From Syncephalis plumigaleata (lineage: Eukaryota; Zoopagomycota; Zoopagomycetes; Zoopagales; Piptocephalidaceae), in NCBI GenBank assembly GCA_025201365.1, contig JAIXMF010000010.1, positions 186,001-250,000 on the forward strand: a DNA stretch of 64,000 nucleotides, in the 5' to 3' direction. The notes under the pieces were generated by a model. It was not told the DNA's origin. It saw nothing but the letters and a program-made list of their open reading frames with translations, and did no database searches. Shown here piece by piece: positions 30,111 through 41,293 of this stretch; within the stretch, counting starts at the first letter, position 1; each line of letters starts with the position of its first letter. The translations under genes were made by a program, and so were the position numbers.

Positions 30111-30319
30111 TGTTGGAATTCATAATTCCCAATGATTGTCGTTGTGCAAATCTTTATTATATGAGATCTTATTTTACATAATTAAGATCTACATCACATA
30201 CCAGCAAATATAAGATGTGCTTCGCACATCTTACTACGCGTATAAATAATTGCGTAGTATTACGACACATTAAATAAAAATTAAGTCTTCACACTATTAT
30301 CTCCGCCTCAATTTTAACA
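30111..30319 (+). repeat. 5' LTR of the copia-type element
   Basis: 209 bp, TG...CA ends, same sequence as the LTR at 34437-34645. It contains a short internal inverted repeat (gatgtgc/gcacatc) near its middle. Confidence 0.95.
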
Positions 30320-30392
30320 GATTAAGAGTCTCAGAGGCTCTCGCTAATCAAGTGTCATTTTATTCTACTTTCAAAACAAAAACTTACTCAAT

Positions 30393-33300
30393 ATGAGTTC
30401 ATCTCTAAACACCGTCCAAACACTCGACGGCACAAACTATCGTAACTGGAGGATTCAGATAAAGGGTCTCTTACTCAACCAAGGAATGTACGAAATTACA
30501 TCCGAAGATCCGCCAGAATCTGAAGACACACAATGGTTCAAGCAAGACGAAAAGGCCAGATCGATTATACTAGTTACCTTGTCAAATAAACTACAGATCC
30601 AGATGGAATCATGCCCTACAGCCAAGATTATGCTCCAGAAATTGCATGAACTTCATCAGCCCAAAGGTCATTCGGCTGCTATCCATCTACGCAGGCAACT
30701 ACTCAACATGAGGAAAGACGCCTCGAAATCTTGCTCAGATTTCATTCATGAGATCACGTTGATAAAAGACCAATTGGCAGAAACCAGCGCCCCTGCGTCA
30801 GATGCAGAAATTATTGCTTTCCTATTTTCAAGCCTACCCCGCGAATACCATCCCCTAATTGTGAACATGGGAGCGAATCTTAATACACTAACGCTCGAGG
30901 ACGTCCAAAGGCAAATCATTCATGAGGAGCCGAATGTGCTGATGCACGCAAATCGGTTGGAAGATACTGCATTACGCGTATCAGAGGAACAAGCGCCAAG
31001 GAAAAGAATGCGACCGACGTGTACCTACTGCCACAAATCTGGACATACAGAGGACGAATGTTACAAGAAGATAGGATATCCAAATAGAAAACACATTGAT
31101 AAACCTTCTACCACGTACCTACTTGCATCCAACACCTCACCATCCTCGGTAGACAAACATCTATTAGGAACTTGGGTAGTCGACAGTGGTGCAACCCAGC
31201 ACCAATGCAGCAACAAGGACTGGTTTACCAACTATCAAGCTATTACGCCAAAAACCGTCTATGCTGCAAATGACTCAACGATGGCTGCCATTGGGATAGG
31301 AACCATAGAAGGATACATCTTTCACCAGCGTGACTACGTACATGTAAAATTCCAAGATGTGTTACACATTCCTACCTTGACCTACAATTTACTGTCTGTA
31401 CGAAAGCTCCTATCGTTGAACTTTTCCGTATTCTTCACTAGAGACAATAATTGTACGATAAAGGCTCCAGATAACACCATCATCGGTCAAGCCCACCTCA
31501 GTAGCAACCTATTCCTATTAAGTTTTTCACATTCACGCGAGGTCTCGCTCGCTTCAACGTCGATCAATGCATCCTCCGATATTTGGCATCAACGCCTTGG
31601 TCATCTCAATTATGCTTCTTTAATGTTACTCAAGAGCAACGGACTAGTCAACGACTTAGCGGTTAATGGGAAATTGACGCAACACTCACACTGCACCTCT
31701 TGTATACACGGGAAGCAGCATCGTGTCAAAATACCAAAATCAACGGCTACACCTCGGTCAACGGAACGACTAATGCTAATCCACACCGACATTTGTGGCC
31801 CAATGTCCGTAGCCAGTCATGGAGGGGCAAGGTATTTTGTTATCTTCGTCGATGATTTCTCGAGAAAGATCTGGGTCGATTTCTTAAGTGGCAAGGATCA
31901 ATTCTTGGAGAAGTTAAAAATTTTCAAAAGCATGGTTGAAAATCAGTCTGGAATGAAGATCAAAGCGTTGAGATCAGACAACGGAAGAGAATTTGCCGCA
32001 TCATATGTGCAATCCTTCTTGTGAGAGAGAGGTATAATCTGGCAATCATCTGCACCTTATACGCCAGAACAGAATGGAGTGTCAGAAAGAAATATCCGAA
32101 CGATAACTGAACGGGCACGCACCATGCTACACGCGGCTGGACTTGACACCTCATTCTGGGCGGAAGCAGTCAACACTGCAGCCCACACGTGTAATCTATC
32201 ACCAAGCAGTGGAACTGGCAATCGTATCCCAGATTCCCTTTGGTTCAACACCACACCATCGGTATCTCACCTCCGTGTCTTTGGCTGTCTGGCCTATGCC
32301 CTACATCATGGAAATCGTACAAAATTCGACTCCAAAAGCAGAGAATGCATCTTTATTGGCTATTACGACGGCAGCAAAGCATACAGGCTATACGACCAAA
32401 ATTCTAACAAGGTCGTAAAAACGCGGGACGTCGAATTCGTGGAGAATGCGTTCCCTTCAAAGCAACGCGCATCGATTAACACCCCATGTAACACCGGTCA
32501 AGGTCCTACGATCTTCTTTACCACTACCAGTCAGAGTGAACCACCAAGTTCTCCTCCCACAGTATCCAGGCCAGATGAACCGTTGCCCTCGCAATGTAAC
32601 CGTGATACTCAATCAAGCCCATCTCCTTTGGTATCCGCGCCAGACGATTCATGGTCATTAGAACATAGTAGTACGCCACTTCCTACCACTCCCGAAACAA
32701 GCGCATTACAATCAGAATCACCCACACAAGATATGTATACACCAATCACTGACAACGATCACACATCACCTATATTCGACACTTCCAACGATACGGATGA
32801 GTCCGCAAGTGCTGTAGATGTTTCATCTGATGAATGCAGATCACTCCTGTCAGAAATAGTGGGTGATGAGCCAACAACAGTTAAGCAGGCATTATCTGGA
32901 GACAACGCCGACAAATGGATGGCGGCAATGCAAGATGAATTAAAAAGCTTGCACGATAATGGCACCTGGCAGCTCACTAGTCTACCCAAGGGACGAAAGG
33001 CCATCGGATCTAAATGGGTGTTCAAGGTGAAGCGAGATGAGCATGGCAACATCGAGCGATACAAAGCACGATTGGTAGCACAAGGTTTCTCTCAGATCCA
33101 TGGTATTGACTACCAGGAAACTTTTGCACCAGTAGTGCGATACTCCTCCATTCGAATTTTAATTGCTATTGCCACGCAATACGATTATCACATACATCAA
33201 ATGGATGTGACTACAGCCTATTTAAATGGCAACTTAGATGAAGAGATTTACATGAAACAACCGGAAGGTTTTCAACGAGGTGACCATGTATGTCTGTTAA

Positions 33301-34451
33301 GAAAATCGCTCTATGGACTTAAACAGTCAGGAAGAGCGTGGTATTCGGTTATCGATACCTTCTTGAGTACGCTAGGCTTCAAACGAAACGATGCCGATCA
33401 TGGTGTCTATTCTAAGCATAGTGGTAACTCCATTATATTCATTGCCCTATACGTCGATGACCTCATAATCATTGGTGACTCAATGCCCTCGATCAATCAA
33501 CTCAAAGCTGACCTGTCGTCCAGGTTCAGGATGAAAGATCTTGGTGACATTCATTACATACTTGGCATTCAAGTCAGTCGTGACAGAAAACGTGGCATCA
33601 CTACGCTATCTCAGCGCAAATATATCGATGATGTACTAAATCGTTTCAATATGACTGATGCGAAGCCAGTAGGAGCACCGTTAGAAACAGGCATCAGACT
33701 TCAAAAGGGAGATAGCGTCATAGAAAAAGACGAATTAGAATACATGAAAAATGTACCTTATAGAAGTGCCATTGGCAGCTTAATCTATCTAGCAAACGCT
33801 ACGAGACCTGATCTAGCGTTTAGCATAAGTCTGCTGAGCAGGTTTCTGTCTGACCCTAGACAAGTCCATTGGAATGCAGTAAAAAGAATAATGAGATATG
33901 TAAAACACACTGCTAATGTCATTTTGAAGTATACTAGAGATACCGGAAAAATCATAGGTTACTCAGATTCAGATTGGGCCAGTAGCTTGGACGATCGAAA
34001 ATCCACAACTGGTTACGTCTTCGCCTACAACAAAACTGCTATTACCTGGAACAGCAAGAAACAACCAACGGTTGCGCTATCATCTACAGAAGCTGAATAC
34101 ATGGCCATAACGGAGGCTACCAAGGAATCTATGTGGCTAAATAACTTTATTATTGGATTACAGCTTCCAGACATACGACCGATCAACATTCAATGTGACA
34201 ACCAAGGTTGCATCGCACTAGGCAGGAACCCGGTACAACACAAGAGGAGCAAGCATATAGATATCAAGCATCACTACGTGCGAGAGGCCACAAACAACAA
34301 TTCCATCGAAATCAACTATTGCCCTACAGAGGAGAACGTCGCCGATATATTTACCAAAAGCTTGAGCAAACAAAGACATTCACTTCTAGCAGAGCTTCTT
34401 GGCTTAGAGGAATCCAAGCATCGCCCTGAGGAGGAGTGTTGGAATTCATAA
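30393..34451 (+). CDS. Gag-Pol coding region of the copia-type element
   Basis: Domains in order: a copia-type gag with DGTNYRNWR near its start and a zinc knuckle CTYCHKSGHTEDEC; an aspartic protease (WVVDSGATQHQC); a GAG-pre-integrase zinc region (HQRLGHLNYAS); an integrase core (HTDICGP, FVDDFSRK, LRSDNGREF); a reverse transcriptase (YKARLVAQGFSQ, QMDVTTAYLNG, YVDDLIIIG); and RNase H (GYSDSDWASSLDDRKSTTGY, STEAEYMA). It runs a few bases into the 3' LTR. It looks close to whole with about one interruption. A mobile-element fossil, not a host gene. Confidence 0.93.
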
Positions 34452-34645
34452 TTCCCAATGATTGTCGTTGTGCAAATCTTTATTATATGAGATCTTATTT
34501 TACATAATTAAGATCTACATCACATACCAGCAAATATAAGATGTGCTTCGCACATCTTACTACGCGTATAAATAATTGCGTAGTATTACGACACATTAAA
34601 TAAAAATTAAGTCTTCACACTATTATCTCCGCCTCAATTTTAACA
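34437..34645 (+). repeat. 3' LTR of the copia-type element
   Basis: 209 bp, matches the 5' LTR, and is followed by the gaaac target duplicate. Confidence 0.95.
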
Positions 34646-34921
34646 GAAACTATGGTGAGTGTTGAAGGGACATGGCTGCAATACCAACATAGATACCAAT
34701 CTCATGATGCAGGAGTGATAGGGGATATGTAACAACTAAAAATAACGGTTAAAAATAACTGTTACAATCTTATAACAACGTTACGTCTATTATTGAAGTT
34801 ATTATAATAGTTGTAACATTGTTATGGATTACGTTTTAGATTTCCCTTAATCCTATTTCACAACTATTATATTAATGTTAACAATTGTGTTAATCTATTT
34901 ATTAATAAACTGCAAAAGTTA

Positions 34922-34956
34922 AAGGATAAATGCGCTAATTGGATGGAAAAACACTG
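34922..34956. repeat. Right terminal inverted repeat of TIR element copy 1
   Basis: Inverted partner of 29485-29519, followed by the TA target duplicate at 34957-34958. Confidence 0.85.
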
Positions 34957-34978
34957 TAGTTACCAATTAATGATGCTA

Positions 34979-35004
34979 TCCACACACACACACACACACA
35001 CACA
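34979..35004. repeat. CA dinucleotide microsatellite
   Basis: About twelve to thirteen CA units in the short promoter between the TIR element and the Lyc1-like gene. Confidence 0.9.
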
Positions 35005-35130
35005 AATACAAACACACACATCCATTCCCATCTTCTTTCATTCTTAACCAAATAATTCCAACGACATATCCTATTATAACTTAGTAAATATCCTCTATTC
35101 ATTGTATTGTTGTCATAAACTATTGCTAAC

Positions 35131-36243
35131 ATGTCGATTGTGGATCGATTCTGCGCAAAAAGTGATGGTGCACGCGTATTACGCCGTGCCAGTGCTGCTC
35201 AAATTGAAGTAACCTGGCGTAATGTAGTTGAGCAATGGGGTCAAGGCATTACTTATGAGCAATTCCTGCAGCGTGAACGGCTACTTAGCGAGCAACCAGG
35301 ATTTACTGGTGATAAAATGTCGTTCTGGGTGCTTGTGCCTGCTTCCGATCCGGATACACTCGAACCATTGGCGCACTGCGAGTCTTTCGATCGTACCAGC
35401 ATACTCGTGATGCCAGGCGATAATGACGAGTCACCCATAGTGAAACATGTACGATGCTGGAGCATTGCTAGCGTATTTTGTCCAGAGAAATTCCGGAATC
35501 GTGGCTATGCCTCCGAGTTGATGGCACTTTTACGACGGGAAGCGGAACGAACTGGCATCACATTGTCCACACTTGTATCGGATGTTGGCGCGGAGTTCTA
35601 CGCGCGATTCGGGTGGCATGTTTATCCTAGTGTGGAGGCCAGTTTCCCTGCCAAATCAGGTGATATCGCTTTAAGTAACATTGAAATGCTAACGGAAACT
35701 GATATTGCCAGTGTTGCCTCGGCCGATGCTAATGAACTGCAAGCAAGAGCGATGGCATTAATGGATCGGTCCACCGATGACACGCCTATTGCTGCCCTAC
35801 TGCCAAGTGAGGCGAACTATCGATGGCATTGGGCGCGTACTCAGTTTTACGCGCAAATAGAATCTATGCATCCCAAACCAACGGTAATGGGTGCGATACT
35901 GGTGGATGACACGGGTAGATCCATTCGTAATCATATAATATGGCATCATGACTTGCCGAAGAAAATCACAAGAGTTCTACGCTTTTGTTGCGAATCCGTT
36001 GAGGTTGGACAACAACTAATCGCGGCAGCCCAGAATGAAGCGTATTCACTCGGACTCAACCAGGTGATCGTATGGCTGAGCCAGGAGGATGATCGCGAAG
36101 CAACTATATTGCAACGGCTCGCAGATTGTACGGAAACAACTCGTAACGATTGCTTGCCTTCGCTAGCATGGTTTAATGTGAATGATCATGCCGATAACGT
36201 GAACCTTCGATGGCTAGCCTGTGATCGATACATCTGGACTTGA
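35131..36243 (+). CDS. LYC1: Lyc1-like GNAT N-acetyltransferase
   Basis: Single exon, 370 codons, normal length for fungal Lyc1 (lysine N6-acetyltransferase of lysine catabolism in Yarrowia). The GNAT fold is visible at residues about 65-170: SFWVLVP, then WSIASVFCPEKFRNRGYASE with the acetyl-CoA loop (RNRGYA, the R/Q-x-x-G-x-G/A type), then STLVSDVGAEFYARFGWHVY. The C-terminal half (WHWARTQFYAQI, then HIIWHHDL) matches the Lyc1-specific extension. Many fungi carry several copies and substrates may differ. Its promoter is only about 170 bp because the TIR element ends at 34956. Convergent with the next gene. Confidence 0.8.
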   Translation: MSIVDRFCAKSDGARVLRRASAAQIEVTWRNVVEQWGQGITYEQFLQRERLLSEQPGFTGDKMSFWVLVPASDPDTLEPLAHCESFDRTSILVMPGDNDESPIVKHVRCWSIASVFCPEKFRNRGYASELMALLRREAERTGITLSTLVSDVGAEFYARFGWHVYPSVEASFPAKSGDIALSNIEMLTETDIASVASADANELQARAMALMDRSTDDTPIAALLPSEANYRWHWARTQFYAQIESMHPKPTVMGAILVDDTGRSIRNHIIWHHDLPKKITRVLRFCCESVEVGQQLIAAAQNEAYSLGLNQVIVWLSQEDDREATILQRLADCTETTRNDCLPSLAWFNVNDHADNVNLRWLACDRYIWT

Positions 36244-36338
36244 TGTATAGACTACTCGAATTATATACAAGTAAATAAACTTGTTTATTTGATTATAATA
36301 CATGGATGACTCGTAGTGTACTGGGGAATAATAAGTGA

Positions 36339-37109
36339 TTATGAATGAAGTACCGATTGACTGGCTTGCCACAAGCGATAAATACGTAGATAATCTTGAA
36401 TTTTCTCCTCGATGGTCATGTCAACAGCCGATAATGTCGCCCATCTCTCGGCGTATTGACGTATTGACGCGGCATCATTCCAGTCGATCGGGGCTGTTAA
36501 TGTTGTCGAATCTTTCGTATGGGATTCACCACGAGAGGATATCGGTGATATTACCAGTTGTTGCCATTGATGCTCTCGAGTATAGCCATCGACTATGCTT
36601 TCAATCCAATCTCTCGCTACGTTGTAATGTACACTAATAATACCCGCTAGTTCCCTTTCCTCATTATGTGCCCTAGTCTTGTATGAAGAGGATGTGGCGG
36701 TATTTCCATGCTTGCCAATAGGCCACTTTTGCACGATAGCTCGAACTTGATGCATTGCGTAAACTTGTTTACTTTGTTGTCGCCACACTCGGCGTAATTC
36801 CGCGATAGTTTGCTCAAGCTCGCTTACTTGTCGGGCTAAAAGTGTCTCCAATGTACCTGATTGCTTTATCATTGCAGGATAGACCACTCCTGTATTGTTT
36901 TCCTCGCAGAGTATACTACCCTGCATTGTACCATAGCGAGAAGCCTCGCTTTGTTGCCAAGCACTTTTCGTTATTTGATGCTGTTCAGCAATATTACTTA
37001 TACTGTTCAGACATGCAATTGCACGCTGATGATCACGATTGTAAGCGTTACATTGGGCTAGCAATTGTGCTAGTTGTTGCATTACTACTTCACTTGCTGG
37101 TGCAGTCAT
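36339..37109 (-). CDS. Unrecognised 256-residue coiled-coil protein
   Basis: Single exon from the ATG at 37109 (MTAPASEVVMQQLAQLLAQC) to the stop at 36339. There is no signal peptide or membrane span. Residues about 80-115 form a heptad-like region (TLETLLARQVSELEQTIAEL, followed by RRVWRQQSKQVYAMHQVR), preceded by SGTLE and an acidic/Gln-rich N-terminus. The C-terminus is Trp/Tyr-rich and helical (EKIQDYLRIYRLWQASQS). No family was recognised. Composition and length support a real gene. Convergent with the Lyc1-like gene, stops about 95 bp apart. Confidence 0.65.
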   Translation of the reverse strand: MTAPASEVVMQQLAQLLAQCNAYNRDHQRAIACLNSISNIAEQHQITKSAWQQSEASRYGTMQGSILCEENNTGVVYPAMIKQSGTLETLLARQVSELEQTIAELRRVWRQQSKQVYAMHQVRAIVQKWPIGKHGNTATSSSYKTRAHNEERELAGIISVHYNVARDWIESIVDGYTREHQWQQLVISPISSRGESHTKDSTTLTAPIDWNDAASIRQYAERWATLSAVDMTIEEKIQDYLRIYRLWQASQSVLHS

Positions 37110-37671
37110 TGTAGAACGAAAAAAGAAGAAAAATGCGTGAAATAGATGTGCTATTTTTACAGTGCTTATGATGTAGATCTAAATTCAACATGTACATGAT
37201 AGAAACAACGAACATTGCATTGATGGTATCATATCGATGCTAAGCTTATTCATACTCGCAAAGCCTTCAGTTTATTGGAATAAAGAACTTGTATTGCTGG
37301 TAACGAAACTGCCGGAATATTAGGATGATCGATATTGGATGAAATGGAAGAGCGAATAGACTAAAATGCAATGTTGATCTGGCAAGTGGAAGATAATAAA
37401 GTAATAAAGTAGTGTATTACTGCTACAAAGAATAAAAGCAATTATGCTAGGCAAGAAGAGAGGGTAGTAATGCTATAATTGCGGATGGCTAAACGTTATG
37501 CACTCTATCTTGATAATGAACATTGTAATTGCTATGAAGAAAGCTACTTGGACATGTGTTCCACTCATTATCGTTTGCTTCTAGTAAAGTATCGCTCAAT
37601 TGAGGCTTCTGCGGGCAGTAGATCATTATAGATGGACGACTGATTACGCAAGTCTCTTGTTGTTTATAAGA
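37110..37671. other. Intergenic region
   Basis: 560 bp, AT-rich, between the coiled-coil gene's promoter and the 3' end of receptor-like gene A. No coding frame was seen. Confidence 0.55.
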
Positions 37672-39465
37672 TCAAAGTTTCCTCGTGACATGACGCAGTG
37701 CTGCCAGGAGAATAGTGGGCTGTTCAGTTTGCAGGCCAGGGATTCGTAGGCCGAGTACGCATAACAATACGAAAGAACGAATCGTGTTGCCGATATTCAG
37801 CAGTAGCATCATACCAATGACCATCGGTATATTAGATGACCATTCGAGGAATGTGACGGTAGCATTGTAAACAGCGACAAAGACAAAGCATAGGCAGCAA
37901 GAAAATGCCATATGACTTAACTATTGGTAGTAGTAGATTGTAGTTTAGTTCAATTTCTTTTACTAATAAACTTGGTTGCTTACTTGATGTAACGCCAGTG
38001 AGGCAGGGGAGTACTTACGTTGTCGCTTTCTCTGTATACTAAACAAAATGCCTTGTTGAAGGGTGGACATCAGCAGTTAGCGTGCAATCATCACGAGTAT
38101 CATTGACTACGTACCGTAGTAGAAGAACACAATTATACTAACAGACTGAACTATGACAATTACCCATTCATCAATCAAGTTTAATTGTTGGAAGAAGGAA
38201 GTTGGAGTAACGAAACACCTTATGAATTGTATTGCATAGACAGTTGACTGTAGGATACAGCAGATAAAAATAGTCGATTTCAATACTATAGTACGTTGCT
38301 TTAGATCCACTGCTGCCTGAATGGAATACCTATCGGGAATGGTTAGATAGGATAAGTAGTAATGGCAATGTGAGTAGTCTTACCATGCTAATAGTAACAA
38401 ATGAAAGGCGATAGAGAATAGATATGAGCTTAGACTAATGACCGCTCGATAGGTACGCGTTGTTGGATTCAATAAAAAGGTTACTGTAAATACTAGTAAT
38501 AATAAGCAATTAGATCGGTATTCTTTTGCTCATCGTTGTTGTTCTTATTACCAACAGTTTGCTTCCACTTACGTATTACGGATATTAGCGCGATAATAAA
38601 TATAATAATTCGTTTCTTTGCAAAAGCTGATTGGCAAATATACTTGTAATTAGCTGTCCCATCCCGTATAGAAGGATGATTAAATTGATACTGAAAAGCG
38701 TCCAGTCAGCAATACTATATCCCGTCGAGAAAATGGCCGTATTCCATGATCCTTTCTCTGCAATACGATTCAGTTAGATGATGGCGTGATCATGACGTAG
38801 ACGTGTATAAACTGCATATCTTCATTGACGTTTACAATGGGTGGAAATTTCAGCGAGGCGAGCAAACTAAGCAACTCGTCGCTATAGATGGACGGAAGTA
38901 TGGTCACTGGTATGATGGGCGTGCCATTAACAGCATCCGGCGCATAGCTGAAATAGTTCCTGTTGAGCGAACCACCAGATGCTTCTTTAGTACCACCGCG
39001 TAGTACATAGAGAATTGCCCTGGTTGACGGCTGTTTCATTTCATATTCAGTTTGACTATAAGCCTTAACCGCTTCACTTATCTATCAATAAATCATCATT
39101 AGACAGGCGGCATTCCACGCATTCGCGTATATTTACCTGTGCTACCGTTTTACATCCTGCTCTAGTCGCAACCTGCTCCTCCACTAGTACAATTCTAGAG
39201 GACTGATTTAATAATGCAGCAATACTATAATCATTATCGGTACTATTACTTTGAGTGTGCATTGATTCAATTCAGTAAATTGCGGTGTAACCAAGATGCC
39301 TGACACGTTATAATGATCCATTTTCACTGCAAATGGATCATAAGTTGGATAGCCGTACGTGTATTCGTTGACATGTAATGTAATCGATGAACTGACGAAT
39401 AATGGAAAAAGAATGCCGATGCTGCTGCTGTTGATAATGATAATGATGCAGAATAATAGAAACAT
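37672..39465 (-). CDS. PA-domain seven-helix membrane protein, paralogue A
   Basis: The start at 39465 gives a hydrophobic leader (MFLLFCIIIIINSSSIGILF). A PA-like extracellular region follows: YPTYDPFAV, NVSGILVTPQF, CTL, IVLVEEQVATRAGCKTVAQ, AILYVLRG and IIPVTILPSIYSDELLSLL, ending near PPIVNVN. PA domains are protein-binding folds of proteases and receptors. Then about seven hydrophobic segments follow in short exons, for example LFSINLIILLYGMGQLITSI, IIIFIIALISVI, STIFICCILQSTVYAIQFI, WVIVIVQSVSIIVFFYYG and FSCCLCFVFVAVYNA. It ends in RSFVLLCVLGLRIPGLQTEQ with a short basic tail. Two places (about 39247 and 38620) are one base short. No RING, GxGD or kinase motif was seen. Confidence 0.65.
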
Positions 39466-39930
39466 TATGACGAGTAATTTCCGATTGCGCCGTTTGACAT
39501 TTGAGATTATGTGTTATAAGTAAACCTTGTCATCTTCACTCCTAGTGATATTATCGAGAAAGAGAGTAAAACAAAACTCAAGTAGATTAGGAATGAATAG
39601 GCCTTATTATATGGATGATTTCCGAGTAGTGAGCGTTGCACCAATATACATCTACGTGAGGGCAGCACCAACCACTTGATTAAAAGGAGAGAAAGAACAG
39701 TGAAATACCTCGCCTTATTCTTTTATGAAATCATCTTGGCATTAAGCAATTGCGATGATAGGTACACTTTAATCACAGTTTATGCAATGATCATTTTAAT
39801 ACAGCGATCGTATATCTATCAAATATACATGTCACTATTTGTTTGTGTTCATTATCATGTAATTTGACCGTATAATAAAAGCGAGTTTATAATAATAAAA
39901 ATGAAAGTGTACGATGATGTTTGGCATCGC
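39466..39930. other. Intergenic region
   Basis: 465 bp upstream of receptor-like gene A and downstream of desaturase B (same strand). AT-rich; a 63-codon open frame at 39676-39867 has no family resemblance. Confidence 0.5.
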
Positions 39931-41293
39931 CTATGACGATGATGACGATGTTGCTGCTGCCGCTGCTATAGCCCCTACCCGCATTGCAGTGATCAAGTTA
40001 CGAGCGGCACGCCTATGCATATGTACACCGCCATTAAACGCATTCGTGGCGTCTTTGCCACGCCAACTACGAATGATTTGCTCGCCTCCAGGATGATCAG
40101 GAATGAAACTGGCGAAATCTAGCACGAATCCATCGATAACCATCCACATACGATTGTTATCGGTGCACTCGCGCTGAAACTCACTCCACGAGTAAGTGGG
40201 CAAATCCGAAGCAGGAACTCCCCATGATATGGTTTGTTTCGTCTTGATCACATCCTTCTCCTGCATCATCACCCTGCCTTTACGAATCTCGTTGTGTGGA
40301 AAGCGACGTAGGTTATACGCCAAACGAATCCATGAACATATACGAATTAGCCATTTCGTAGGATCATACTGCCACCATCCGATGGCGTTACGATAATCGC
40401 GCGGGAATTCATGATGAAAGTTGTGGTAGCCCTCGCCGAATGTAACAAGAGCGGTGATGTAATGGTCGCGCGGTGTATTCAAATCATCGTAATTACGCTC
40501 ACCAAGCCAGTGGGCAAGACTGTTCACGCAGAATGTCGCATGATGAACAATCACTAGACGGAATACGGCCGCATAAATGTAGCCACCCTGTTAGTAAACG
40601 TACGTTAGCAATGTGATCTAGTAGTAATTCACGTCGTATTTCCTACCATCCAGTCACCCCAGCCGAAACCTGCTACCAACGTGGGGAATACAAGTGACAT
40701 AAAGGGAGCCATCCATTTGTAATGCTTATGCTGCCACGAAACGATCGGGTCTGCTTCGAGATCTCGCACGTCGGCATATCCGATCTGGTCGTCAGGGTGA
40801 AACAACAGCCATCCGATGTGTGCCCAGAAGAAGCCACGATGAGCGCCATAAGGATCCTTATCCGTGTCAGTGTGACGATGATGAGCACGATGTCCGCGCG
40901 ACCACCAACGGATCGATCCTTGGAATGCACCGGCACCACCTAGAGCGAATAGAATCTTTAATGGAGCACGAGCGTCATACGCACGATGTGACCATAATCG
41001 ATGGTAGCCTAATGGAAATAGTAATCATATGAATAACGAATAAAATAGGCAGATATAATACTCGATGACTTACCAGCTGTAATGCTTAGACCGGTGGCCA
41101 AATAATAGATAAATGCCCAAATTAAAGTGGGACGAACGAGTGGTGTCGCGAAGATACCATACAATGAAATGATCGGCGTTGCCACTAGTAAAGTGGCTTG
41201 CGGCCAGTTAATACGAAGACGACTATAATCCACCGATGTGGTGGTGCCAACTTTTGGCACGTCAACCAGTTCAATCGGAGCAGAGGATGGCAT
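39931..41293 (-). CDS. OLE1: Acyl-CoA delta-9 desaturase with fused cytochrome b5 (copy B)
   Basis: Second stearoyl-CoA-type desaturase, opposite strand and about 11 kb from copy A. Start at 41293 (MPSSAPIELVDVPKVGTTTS). His boxes: HRLWSH, HRAHHRH and HNFHH ([14 protein letters not shown]). The cytochrome b5 domain has MWMVIDGFVLDF and HPGGEQIIRSWRGKDATNAF. Two introns, both with GT donors (after SITAG and after GDWM). The third intron present in copy A is absent here: SEFQRECTDN reads straight through. The frame is intact. The C-terminus ends in an Ala/Ser run (AIAAAAATSSSSS) coded by GCN/TCN repeats. Confidence 0.93.

Larger units (their letters stand above)
30111..34645 (+). mobile_element. 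Ty1/copia-type LTR retroelement, young
   Basis: A 4,535-bp element with two 209-bp LTRs (30111-30319 and 34437-34645). They read the same at every position compared by eye, begin TG and end CA. A 5-bp target duplication, gaaac, lies at 30106-30110 and 34646-34650. A purine run just before the right LTR is the likely polypurine tract. Domain order is gag, protease, integrase, reverse transcriptase, RNase H, which is the copia (Pseudoviridae) order. Identical LTRs mean a very recent insertion. It looks nearly whole, with about one interruption in its coding region. It is inserted inside the TIR element at 29485-34956. Confidence 0.95.
29485..34956. mobile_element. Mariner-style TIR element (copy 1), split by an LTR element
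   Basis: The ends are inverted repeats of about 35 bp: CAGGCTTTTTCCATCCAATT at the left and the complement of CAGTGTTTTTCCATCCAATT at the right. Both are flanked by TA (29483-29484 and 34957-34958), the target duplication of the Tc1/mariner superfamily. Without the LTR insertion the element is about 930 bp. Its outer parts match a second copy at 60972-61993. No transposase was recognised, so it is probably non-autonomous. The left half holds a conserved spliced-looking short frame on the minus strand: a frame opening MRKCPTTCHDPL, then a GTAAGT donor at about 29886 and acceptor at about 29829. Its meaning is unknown. Confidence 0.8.
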
